From: Populus alba
Lineage: Eukaryota; Streptophyta; Magnoliopsida; Malpighiales; Salicaceae
Reading direction: 5' to 3'
Assembly: GCF_005239225.2 (NCBI RefSeq)
Contig: NC_133284.1
Location: 3,191,770 to 3,255,769 of the forward strand
Length of the DNA: 64,000 bases
Shown in pieces: positions 1 to 10,467 of the stretch; the first letter of the stretch is position 1, and each line of letters opens with the position of its first letter. A model generated the notes under the pieces. That model saw only the letters and a program-made list of their open reading frames with translations, did not search any database and was not told the origin of the DNA. The translations under genes were made by a program, and so were the position numbers.

Positions 1-261
1 ATACAGATTACATGGATGCAAAGGGAAAAGGGAATTATCAAAGTTCAATATTAGTCTGTCTTGACATTCAAGAAAGCAAGCTTCACATAGGCCATATAAC
101 TTCCAAGTCGGTGGAAAAATTAATAGGGAGTCATCAAACTTTCCCCACGTGCTTGCTTCATTTGTACTGACAGGTTGGTCTCATATGCATTGTTGGGTAA
201 TCCTTTAGCAAGGAGATAGAGACAAAAGTAGAATTGAAATGGTTGGAAAATTGAGAAGTAC

Positions 262-1891
262 CTTGGATGACCGCAATGGAGAGACATACACATTATGCAC
301 TGACGATACTTTCTTAGGAGACATATCAGGGAGACTTGGAAAAGGTGATACTTTCGGTGATGCAGGACATTGACCTTGTTGGGCAGGAGAGAAAAGAGAG
401 GCATGTTAAGCAATGGCTTAGCTGCAAATGCAAAGAACTGCAACTATAGAAACAGAAAAGTTTTTTTAAAAAAAACTATACCATCTTTATTATTACCAAC
501 TTCAGGAACATTGCTGGCTTTCACAGTTGTTCCAGCAGAACCAACGTCCACCAGCAAAGGCTTTGCAGCCGGGATAAAAATTTCATTGTAAAATGTAATA
601 ATATCCACATGATCCTGCCCCGTTCTCTGTTTTCAGACAATTCAAAAGATTAAACATCCCCACAATACATTACTACAACAGGAGTGGAGAAAAGTCAACA
701 TACCCCATTATGGCGTGCAGATGACCAATCCACAAACACACTGCGGAAAACTAGTGTTTTACAATGTGGCTGCCTCCTATAATTGTATATAATTTCCCTG
801 AAGGTCAGATTCAATTTAGAAATCTGCAGGCAAAAACATGATGGGGTAAGAGAAGTAGAAATAAATGGACAATTACATGGCAGGTAACAAACTCTCATGA
901 GTTACTAGCAACAAACCTTTGCAACTCCATAGAAACAGCAAAGAATGATCTGGTCAATATGACGGTTGAAGAAGAGAGATGTCTGGTGGCTTAGTATAAG
1001 TTGAAAAAGACGATAGACATTTTCTCTAATATGCTGCTGAGACGGTTGTAGCTTTTCAATCATACCATTAATTCTGACAGCAGCCAACTTATTAATCTAG
1101 GAAGGACAAGAAATATGCAACATGTAAGAGTGACAACCTAGAGTGATAATAAAGCAACAGAATTATTGTAATCAAATTCCAAAGTGATGCCAAGTGGCAA
1201 AATGGCCATCAAGAAGAACTACTTCGGAGCAATATATTAGTAATTTACACCTTGAAGGCACTAGAGTGGAACTTAACAATCCTAACATAGGGGCAATAGT
1301 AACCACGACCTTAATATCCAACAAATGTCATCAATACCCTTAACAAAAGAGGTTAAGGTTGATGGCAATCATCACTTTGGCAAATCCATTAATTCAAACT
1401 TTATACTGCATATACATCTCAAAAAATTGAAATATGTGAAAATGTCACAATGAAAAAAGTAAGTTGAACTACTCTAATTTGAGTTTGAAGCCATGAGATG
1501 CCTCCACAATCTATGAAATAGCCAATCCAGCTGAGTTCAAGTTTCCTAGATGCTTTTTTGAACCAAGTTTTCAGCTCTTGAAACATGGCTTGGCCATAAA
1601 CAACAAGGAGATCAGCTAATCCCAGCTTTGTTATAAGCCTTAAATTCATTGAATGTTGCAGGTAAAAGTCAAAATTGATCAAGATATGAATTCACATTAA
1701 TCAGTAGTGACTACTGGAGGTAAATCTGATAGCCATGTAGAAGGAAGAGAAAGAAGTAAATTTGGAGTAGCATGTACTATTTGTTAGCACATTTTTAGTG
1801 AACTAGCAACTTTTTGACAGAGTTAATACCAATGTATTAGAGTGCATGTTCTGGTACAGTTTGTTGAATTCATTGAAGTGAAATAACACAA

Positions 1892-1930
<39 letters not shown>

Positions 1931-4900
1931 TCCCTTCTTTTTATCATCAATCTTTCCCTAATTTCTTCTCTGCGCCTGTACCCTATCAATCACACATTGG
2001 AAATTGAAAGTGTGACAGTTCTGAGGATAAAGACATGTTAAATAACTGACCGAGAATACTTCTTCACCTGGCATCCTAGAATAGTGGCTCTAAAGACACC
2101 TCCCTACACAGCTCTTCATAACAAATGAACAGAAAGAAGGGCCAGCAAATTCAAAATTATACACATTTGGAACCTAAAATGCCTTTCAAAATTACACACA
2201 TTTGGAACCTTGAAACTTATCTTATTTTTTCAAGCAGGTCAAACAATGAAAATTACAAATGAAAACAGTGTTTACTACCTTCGTAAAAAATACATTGATC
2301 CCAGTTTCTGCACATGTTTCCCCTCCTCCTCCAGGGTTTGGACGAGTTGGACTGTAACAATTAGAAAGGCACAGAACTCAAAATTGGAAAATAGAAAACA
2401 CAGATAGACTGCATATATACCACTTTGTATCCCCTAAAACTACCAAACCTTACCTGGCAAAGGCAGACTGCAAAGGAGGAGGTGGTAGCTTTGATTTAAG
2501 ATTACCCAATAGGCGGTCCTTCACTGGTGATGTGAAGGAATTTCGCTCTACCAACACACTTCGGAAGTCTGTGCAAGGTCTCTTTGGAGACCTGAGATCT
2601 CCATTCTGACCTGAAAAATTGATACACGACCCATGTATAAGTGATATTTCTAAAACTCTCCCAGTAAAAGAAAAAAGATGAGAAGACTTCACCTGATCCT
2701 GGAGAAGTCTCGTGCTTTTGCAAAGAAGGCACAGGAGGCAAGCATCCAGATGAAAAATTAATATGCATGGCAATTGCATCCAATGATGGCATTGGTTCTG
2801 CTAATAATCCAAGTCGATTTATCTCTGCAGAAAGAGCTGTTCTTGCAACTGTCAAAGAATTGTAGAGTGAGGATCCTTTTTCCCACACCATGCTATCCAA
2901 AAGTCGCTCTTCCAAGGAGTTCAAATGCCGTCTCAACTCCCGTGGGAGGGACTCCTCATGCCTAATGAAACTCTCTATCACCTTGCTAAGATCAAAAGCT
3001 GTAATGCCTGTTCTCTCCAAAACTGCAGGAAACAACATTGTCACTGTCTTATAAGTTGCCACAACTAGCTCAGCAGAACACGCTAGCATGCATCTATGGA
3101 ACCTCTCATTAGTTAATAAAGAGGTCAAGTTAGTTGCATGCAGTATTTGGGCCTCTGCTGTGCACATTGATTCCAAAACCCTGTAATATAACTTGAGTGC
3201 CTCCAATCTTCTTTGTTCTGCCCATATGTTGTCCATTAGGTTTGAACTTTGCAGACTTCCAGTCACACAGCGTTCTCCAAGAGAACTACTTGGAAATATA
3301 GCCTCCAATATTATCTGTGCTCTACGAATGACATCATTAGTTACATCCTTATCACATGACACCAGGAAGCGCTCCAACTGTGCTGAGGGTTTTGATGGAA
3401 GTGGGGAAATGATGGTCCGAAGCCACTTTGCAGTTGTCATTGCAGTGCTTACAGGTGTGGCTGCCATCTTCGAGTTTGCACTACCAGGTATTCCATTTGC
3501 ATGAGATGCAGGAGAACGATGAGGAGATAGTGGACTTGTGATTGTCTTTGATGGTGAGGATATTAAATCAAATTTTCTCTACACAAACAAATAGATGATC
3601 CTATGAGATCAAATTTGACAGAACAGGGGAATATCATAAATTATTTTAACAATATGTGTTTATATATGCATTCTGCATCAAAATTCACCTTGGCACCAGT
3701 TATATTCAAGGAACCTGCAGATACGCTCCCTGAACCAAGTAAGCTGTCTTCCTCATTAATAAACACCCTCTCATCCAGTTCAGCCTTGTTACGAATTGCA
3801 TCATCATAATCCTTCTCTAGAATATTCAAACTGGATTGCAGGGATGATTCCTCCATCAAATCTTCATAATAGATCAAACCATCTGCATCCAAGAGAACTT
3901 GAATCTCAGAGGAGAGAGACATACAGAGAGAGAGAGAGAGTTGTGATGATATAGATCTGTATCCAAGACAACAAGATTTTCAGGGGAGAGGGGGAGAGGG
4001 GGAGTTGTCACAATCTAGATGGAAACATTTCAAACACACCTGGATTGATATTCACTAGGTTTTCATTTTTATACTCAGAGGCCGAATGGGGCTTCTTCTT
4101 CAAGATATTGGCTATTAAATTATTGGTAGTTTCCATCGATTTCCTCAACACTTCTTCTGACGTGTCATATTTATTGCAGAGTGAAGCGAGCAAATCAACA
4201 CCTTTGTCTCCTTTCCTAACTGAAAAACACATAAAAAGAACAGGACTCCAATCAACAAGTTTCAAATATAGTTTCTCCCAGAAATTGAGGAGAAGATCTA
4301 CCAAAACTGTCAGAAGAGCCAGATCATTACCAAACCATTGAGAGTCATTGAAACTAAAATTTCTGAAGCGAACTGGAACATGTATAATCAGAACAGCCTG
4401 ATGAATATTTGTGAAATTGAAGGAAAATGTTAATTGATATGAAATACTTCATGATCTTATAAAAGAAGACAAAAAAATGTGCAAGTTTTAAAAGTTACTA
4501 CTGGAACAGTTTCATGTAATGAAGCACTAAATACAAGACATGACTATCAAATCCGGAAACATTTTGTATGTATTATTTCATTTGCAGTGTTTCTTTCCAC
4601 TATTCCTTTTAACAGACAAAAGACAAAAGGATTATTATTCCCAACATTTCTAAAAATTCTTCTCTTGTATTGTATAAACTATAAAGGAGCAACACACTTT
4701 TTTCTCAAAAAAAATAAGTAATGCTTGAGCCTCTTGTTTTTATCAAGCTAGCAATCTAGTATTTGTTGATGAAGTATAGTAACATAACTCACCAGTACAG
4801 AAACCAGACCATTTGTGCAAGTGACCAGATCTTTAAAACGGCTGAATGCATGTACCCGGAGAGCCAGAAACAGCAACCACCCGAAACGATGGTGGTCTGA

Positions 4901-6447
4901 TACATGTGTTGCTTCATTGGATATTGCTGGCTGTTTATCAGAACTTGCATCACTTGTCAAGAAAAGTTCCCTGCATGCACGCTTGTAGTGCCTTGTACCA
5001 TGAAAAAAAGATATAATGCTATTCAGGTTCAATAGTGATATGAAGCAAAATTGCAATCAGAAAAGCAGTTTCAGATTATTTTGATGTGAGGTAGCGGTTG
5101 CTTTTCAAAGTGCTTTTCGCTTGAAATGATAATTTTTATAAACTATTGTTTTTTTGTTTTTTTAAAATCATTTTTTATATTAGCATATCAAAATAATCTG
5201 AAAACACTGAAAAAAATATTAATTTAAAGCAAAGAAAAAAAATTAATTTTTTTTAAAAGTGCTTTTGAAACGCAAAAACAAACAGGGATACAAAAAGGTA
5301 CTATTATCTTAGAGATATCAAAAGAAAAGCAAAATAAACCAGCAAATACCGCAAGTTTCCTGTAAACATAGTTCCTGTACTATTTTTTTAACCAAATAGT
5401 TCCTGCACTACAGTCCACAAACAAGACAGATCTATAAACCATCAAACACAGTCGTGAATGCAATTGGAACAACAGCCACCTGCTTAAAATGCTCAAGTGC
5501 ACAAAATTGGCTTGCAGCTCCTTTGCCTGGTAGAAGAGAAACAAACAGAGAAACAAACATAAAACGATGAGTTCTGTCTTAGACAAATACACAAGACAAT
5601 ACAAATAAAAGGGAATGTTAAATAAACCCTTCTTAATGATATGATAAAATCTCAACCATATCAATACCTCAAGTCTGTTCTCCCAGTCTGCACCATATAT
5701 ATTGCTTAAGATTGGACCAGCCTTGACAATAAAATGGGGTAGCTCTTTAAAGAAGTCCACGATGCTGCAAGATATTAATCAAGATGATTAAAATTAGAAA
5801 AATTCAGAATAAAAACCTAGTTAAATTCAGATGGATTAAAAAAGGAACGCACTTCAGCTTTGCTAATCTCAATATTTGGCATAAAGTAAGCCCAGGATCA
5901 TCAGACTTCTGCTGAGCATCGTCTCTATTCTTCTCGCTCAACCTCTTAACAGAGTACGAAACAAATGCAAACCAAAACCTCTCTGCTTCTTCCGACTAAC
6001 ACATCAAATTTGAAACCAATTAGACCTTCAGCCTTTTATCATGAAAAACAACAGCAAAAATGCATAAATAATATAAATAAGAAGATAAAACATGTACCGT
6101 GCCATTCCCAATAGATGAAACATTTGTCATCAAAAGATGTTTCGTGTCTTTGAAAAGCTTAATAGCCTGTGTACAAGTGTTCTCATCCAATGCTAATCCA
6201 CTCTGCCATCAGATCCCATTTTAAATTCCAAATCAACAAACTTAAGTGAATAAATAACTAAAAACAAACATGACACCCTCAAAAAAAAGGCATGCTAAGG
6301 ATCTTATACCTTGCAAAAGTCAGAAAATCGAACTTCAACCGCATCACTATACCCTTTCACAGTTTCCCCTCCATCATTACTTGAATGACTGGTTGTCATA
6401 ACTGTAGTTTTGTTTTCTTCCATATTCTTCAGAGCAGCTGGACTCAT
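262..6447 (-). CDS. RBR1: Retinoblastoma-related protein (RBR), 3' end off the window
   Basis: Plant pocket protein that represses E2F/DP transcription at the G1/S transition and in differentiation; nuclear. Sixteen coding exons join in one frame, 948 codons: 6447-6310, 6202-6098, 5995-5853, 5764-5668, 5526-5480, 4991-4793, 4397-4331, 4219-4040, 3882-3689, 3578-2693, 2610-2454, 2351-2279, 1096-917, 823-704, 626-482, 374-262. The start is ATG at 6447 ([11 protein letters not shown]). The DUF3452-type N-terminal region is in exons 1-6. Pocket A lies in the 886-nt exon 10, beginning near [16 protein letters not shown]. Pocket B is in exons 12-15, including [15 protein letters not shown] and [19 protein letters not shown]. 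RBRs are about 1000-1040 residues, so some 80-90 C-terminal residues should lie left of position 1. A likely 5'-UTR intron runs from 6876 (GTAAGT donor) to about 6460. Exon 9 starts at the GCAG before 3882, not at the in-frame Met at 3922, which is intronic. Confidence 0.95.
1895..1929. repeat. (CT)n microsatellite in an RBR1 intron
   Basis: An uninterrupted CT dinucleotide run of about 17 units lies in the 1.2-kb intron between the exons at 2351-2279 and 1096-917. It is likely polymorphic in length. Confidence 0.9.
2150..2219. repeat. Tandem 35-bp duplication in an RBR1 intron
   Basis: Two adjacent copies (2150-2184 and 2185-2219) share TTCAAAATTA followed by ACACATTTGGAACCT, with a few differences at the unit ends. 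Confidence 0.7.
5087..5290 (+). mobile_element. MITE-like dispersed repeat in RBR1 intron 5
   Basis: An AT-rich non-coding block with the layout of a repeat seen again at 7561, 10150, 43325, 45422, 60700, 62520 and 62875. It has outer GCTTTT-rich arms (GCTTTTCAAAGTGCTTTTCG on the left, AAAGTGCTTTTGAAACGC on the right) around an AT-rich core containing ATATCAAAATAATCTGAAAA. No coding capacity. It is wholly within the intron 4992-5479 and should be spliced out. Confidence 0.6.
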
Positions 6448-7026
6448 TCAAAACCCTAATTAACACAAACACTACACTTGATTATAAAAAATTTAGCTCC
6501 TTTTCCATTCAATAAAAACTGAACCGAATAGATCCGAAATTTAGCTAATTCCTTAGTCAACACAACAAATCAACTAGAAATCTACCAAACCCAATAATTC
6601 AATTCTAAATCAGTTCCAACTTAAACCCCAAATTTCAAAAAAACAAAAATTAACTTCTAAAACATGATTAGTAGCATTTAGGAACAACTATTCCAGCTCT
6701 CTTTAACCCAAAAACAAATCAAGAAAATTTTTAAGAAAAATAAAAAACAACTTTTAAATAATGTCAAGAAACCAATTTAGATCAAATTCAATATCACCAA
6801 ACAATTAAGAACACACAAAAAAACATATATTAACCCAAAAGAAAATCAAATTTAAACAAGATAAAAGAAAACTTACAATACTTATCTCCAGATCTTTCAA
6901 ATCTCACTGATCTGCAGATCCAACAACAAAACCTTCTACCTTTCAATTCCACAAGAAAAGAAAAAAAAGCCACCGTTTTTACCGGATCGAATTCAAACAA
7001 CCACAAAAGACTTTGTTTAACTCGTG

Positions 7027-7035
7027 AAACCCTAA
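7027..7035. promoter_or_regulatory. Telobox (AAACCCTAA) in RBR1 upstream region
   Basis: A perfect AAACCCTAA motif about 150 nt from the E2F site. A second inverted copy lies at 7377-7385 (TTAGGGTTT), and a third at 6451-6459 next to the start codon, where it also overlaps the probable 5'-UTR acceptor. Teloboxes paired with E2F or TEF elements are common in promoters of plant proliferation genes. Confidence 0.45.
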
Positions 7036-7073
7036 AAATTAAAAATTTCCCTCCTTCTTTCTCTCTCTATAAT

Positions 7074-7100
7074 TCTCTCTCTCTCTCTCTCTCTCTCTCT
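7074..7100. repeat. (CT)n microsatellite in RBR1 leader
   Basis: An almost pure CT run, reading GA on the RBR1 sense strand, continues as CT-rich sequence to about 7165. Such tracts are common in plant 5' leaders and core promoters. Confidence 0.7.
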
Positions 7101-7175
7101 GAGAGACCTCTTCTTGGGGAAACCCTTATCAGTCAGCTCTCTCTCTCTATCTCCCTTTCTCTTTCTATCACTAGC

Positions 7176-7183
7176 GCGGGAAA
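7176..7183 (-). promoter_or_regulatory. E2F-binding site upstream of RBR1
   Basis: The minus strand reads TTTCCCGC followed by GC, a perfect match to the E2F consensus TTTSSCGC. It sits about 730 nt upstream of the RBR1 start codon, just above the CT/GA-rich leader. Plant RBR genes are known E2F targets, so a feedback loop (RBR restrains E2F, E2F drives RBR) fits. Binding is inferred from the motif only. Confidence 0.6.
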
Positions 7184-7560
7184 ATCTAATAAGGCTTTTT
7201 AACATACATACATGACATGGTCATATACATACATGAAGAACCAATGGGGACTTGACACGTTATGATAGTTAGGTTGTTTTACCGCCAAAATTTTCCCACC
7301 GTTACGAGATTCGCTTCGAGGTGAAGATTCGCCGTTACGGTAGGGTAACGGAGTTAATGGAAGATAGAGGTGCCTGTTAGGGTTTTTTATTTGTTTTTTG
7401 GGGAATTGTGAACGGCCCACCCGTGTGGCTTGTGGCTTGTGGGGCCATTTTAAGGCTTTTGTTTTTGTTCTGCTTGTCGTTTTGTGCCAGAAGGTTAGTG
7501 AGATTGCACTGTGATCTCTCGTTCTGTTTTTTTTTTAATTGTTATTAAATGATATTTTAG

Positions 7561-7762
7561 TGTTTGGTGGTGATTATTTTTTAAAGTATTTTTTATTAAA
7601 AATATATTAAAATAATATATTTTAAAAATTATTTTTAATATTAACACATCAAAATAATTTAAAACATTAAAAAAATATTAATTTAAAATAAAAAAAATAA
7701 AAATTAATTAATTCTTTAAAAACATACTTTTAAAACAATAAAACAAACAGATTATAATTATT
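7561..7762 (+). mobile_element. MITE-like dispersed repeat, degenerate copy
   Basis: Same core as the copy at 5087 (ACACATCAAAATAATTTAAAA, then AATATTAATTTAAAATAA) with eroded arms. It lies in the gap between RBR1 and the PIG-M gene. Confidence 0.5.
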
Positions 7763-8494
7763 ATTAACTGTTATTTTATTTTTTATTTTTTGTAAAACGA
7801 CCGAGATTTAAATTGATATCAATGTATTTATTTATTTTTGGAGATAGAAATAAAAACCGAAATAGAATGGTTAAACATATAAAGATCATTAACATCAACG
7901 ATTAAGTTTTTTTTATCTAAAAACCAGTTTTTCAACTCATTTTTTGACCCAAAACACTTGTAAAACACTTTAGGAACCATAGTAGACTTATCAATGGCCT
8001 TAAAAAGCCCAAAAAAAAAAAACATCTTGAAATCAAAATCAACCCAAATCCATAAATCAACCTAAGTTCACATCTATTTTTTTCTTCATAGTTTTCTAAG
8101 GTAAAAAAAATATAACACGAACACTCCTCATCAAATATAACAATTTGGCATAAATATTGTTGGTGTTTAGCGACTTGAATTGGTGTCAATAATATATTTT
8201 TTTTTTTACCACTTAAATACAACGACCTTTCTCTCCCCTCTCTCAATTATAGGCTGAAAAAATAATAAAAATAAATTTTTATACAAAAATTAATATAGCA
8301 TCCCTATTATTTTATTCACAACAATTTTTCAATTAAATATTAAAATTTAAGGGTTTTTTTATCGCTCTAACATTGTTAGTCATATGAGCGAACATTATAG
8401 AATGCTATTACTTAATGTAGCACCAGAAAAAAAAAAAAAAAAAGTTTTTTTTAATGCTATTCATAACAATTTCATTTCTAGCTTTTTCACTTGG

Positions 8495-8760
8495 GTACTA
8501 CAACCCTATTGAGGATGCTAGCTCATCCATCCAAATACTAGGCACTAGTCTCTCAACAAAGACATTAACCTTTCCACCCAATTAGGGCACTAGTTCCTTA
8601 TGAGGGACACTAATTCATCCACCCAATTATCAAGCACTATTCCCTCAATATGGACGCAAACCTTTCCACCCAAAATATCAAACACTAGTCTCTCAATAAG
8701 ACCATTAGTTTATCAGCCCAGCTAGTAAGTATTAGTCCATCTACTGACATTAGAATATAA
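8495..8760. repeat. Degenerate 47-bp minisatellite, 5-6 copies
   Basis: Units start near 8495, 8543, 8588, 8635, 8683 and 8730, a spacing of 45-48 bp. The shared pattern is CACTAGTCTCTCAA, then a purine-rich stretch, an ATTAACCTTTCCACCCAATT-like segment and a short tail. Units differ at many positions, so the array is old. Confidence 0.75.
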
Positions 8761-9196
8761 AATGTAGAATTTCTAATTAAAATTAACACATGCTTTCAAC
8801 TAATCTCTTTATGACAAGGTGTCATGCATTTATTTGGCTTGACTAATAGCTCCATGCTGCTTGCACTTACATATAGAATTTTTCAAGAATCAATAAAGAA
8901 AAATGGAGAAGTTTCAAGAACAAATCCATAACGCCCCCCCCCCACCCTTTTCTTTTCAATCCCCACAGGCCACCCATGAAAAATGGGGTTCTATATTGCA
9001 AATTTCACTAATTGCATTCCAGTCCTTACTTACCATACATTAGTTTATTTAGTCCCCAAGCTTTCCTTCTTTTTGGTACTACAATACTTCAATTTCTTCC
9101 AATCTCATCATTTTCTAATTAAATTGAATTCCTCCAATTTAAATTTAATTCATCATATTTTCCATACAACATTAATTTAATTAATCAATTTTTTGT

Positions 9197-9502
9197 TTGC
9201 AGTGTTGGCAGCTTATATGGAGGGCCAAAATATATTTTAAAAAACTTACGACATGCCATCCATGTTTTGCATCCTTTTTTATTCGAGTCCATCTTCTTTC
9301 AATTCCATCATTTCATAATAAATCAAAAATCAATTGGTTTCTAATTATAACTAAAATCGCAAAAAAGAAGAAGATTTGAGGATCAAATTAAAAAGATAAA
9401 AATTTTTGCACAGTCCATACGAGAGGATGAACAATGCACAATGAAAAACTCACATTTTTTTATTATTTTTTGTTTGTGCTGCTGGCAGCTTATATGGAGG
9501 GC
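9197..9502. repeat. Direct duplication sharing a perfect 19-bp block
   Basis: GGCAGCTTATATGGAGGGC occurs at 9207-9225 and again at 9484-9502, each preceded by a TTTTTTGTTTG-rich stretch. Nearby segments at about 9283-9350 and 10040-10125 also resemble each other (CTTCTTTCAATYCCA, AATAAATCAAAA, ATTGGTTT). The region looks built from repeated copies of a non-coding element. Confidence 0.6.
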
Positions 9503-10149
9503 TGTTTTGGGCCAATTTTCAATTTGGTCCTCAAAGAAATTTCAAGACACTCATTTGTGCTATTTTTTTTATTCATTTACTATATTTATTTTGAAAAAAA
9601 ATCTTATTAAATTCCAAAAATTCTGAAACTTTAATCTAAATAAAAAAAAATATTTTAGAAGGCTCCACACAAAATTTCAACTTAATCTGACAATCAAATT
9701 AAAAGTTACGTGCTACAACGTAAAACTAGTTAATTTGTGATTTTCATCAAAAATCAAATTTTCTTATTTTATTCTTGCATAAATCGTATCAATTATTTTT
9801 ACTAAATTCTCAACATAATTTTCTTATCTCAAATATATTTATTTTGTATTTTTACCATTTATTTTCTTTACATACTTATTACCATTCTCCAATAATGTTA
9901 TTGATGTTTTTTTAATCAGGGTTTACAATTAAATCTAAGAAATATTGAGTTATTAAAATTGTATAATTCACATTATTTTTGAAGCTTGAGGGTAAAAATG
10001 CTTTTTTCAAAATTTATCATACACTATTCATGTTTTGCACTAATTTCATTTTGGTTTACCTTCTTTCAATCCCACCCTATTATAATAAATCAAAACTAAT
10101 TGGTTTTCAATTATAATTAAATTGTAATTTTTTTTAAAGGATCAATTGA

Positions 10150-10290
10150 AAAAATATTAAAAAAAATATTTTTTAAAATTTATTCTTAACTTTAATATAT
10201 CAAAACAACATGAAAAATAAAAAGAAATTTAAAGAAAAAAAATTAATTTTTTTTTAAATATTTTTAAAATATAAAAACAAGCATCGCTTT
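10150..10290 (+). mobile_element. MITE-like dispersed repeat, fragment
   Basis: Core similarity to the other copies (TTAATATATCAAAACAACATG, then an A-rich block, AATTAATTTTTTTT, and a tail of ATAAAAACAAGC). Only part of the element is recognisable. It ends about 180 bp before the PIG-M start codon. Confidence 0.45.
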
Positions 10291-10467
10291 CTTTGAGAAT
10301 TGTGTTACTGTAGTGACACATGACATGAGGCTTTCAAGATCCACACACCACCCAATATTATAGACCTCTCCTGCTACCTTCAGTGACAGCGTACACCATT
10401 TCACCACTCAACTTCTATATTTTCCATCTGACCCTATAGATCATCTTTCTTGTCTTCTATTTCAGCA

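Larger units (their letters stand above)
7190..10467. other. Intergenic region between RBR1 and PIG-M (divergent genes)
   Basis: About 3.3 kb without a supportable gene. It holds the RBR1 promoter at its left end, two MITE-like copies, the 47-bp minisatellite, a pure C run near 8935-8944, and AT-rich sequence with internal duplications. Open frames here lack homology I can recognise and sit in low-complexity sequence. The right end is the PIG-M promoter; I see no confident TATA box. Confidence 0.6.

Noticed and set aside
3641..3922. Alternative RBR1 exon beginning with an in-frame Met at 3922
   Set aside because: Splicing from the exon ending at 4040 fits the GCAG before 3882, giving [13 protein letters not shown] as in the family; the Met lies in intron sequence.
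8495..8760. CRISPR-like array
   Set aside because: The genome is a plant nucleus, the units are contiguous and diverged with no spacers, and no cas genes are present.
10450..10467. Upstream start for PIG-M giving six extra residues
   Set aside because: The codon at 10450 is TTG; ATG at 10468 starts the protein as in homologues.
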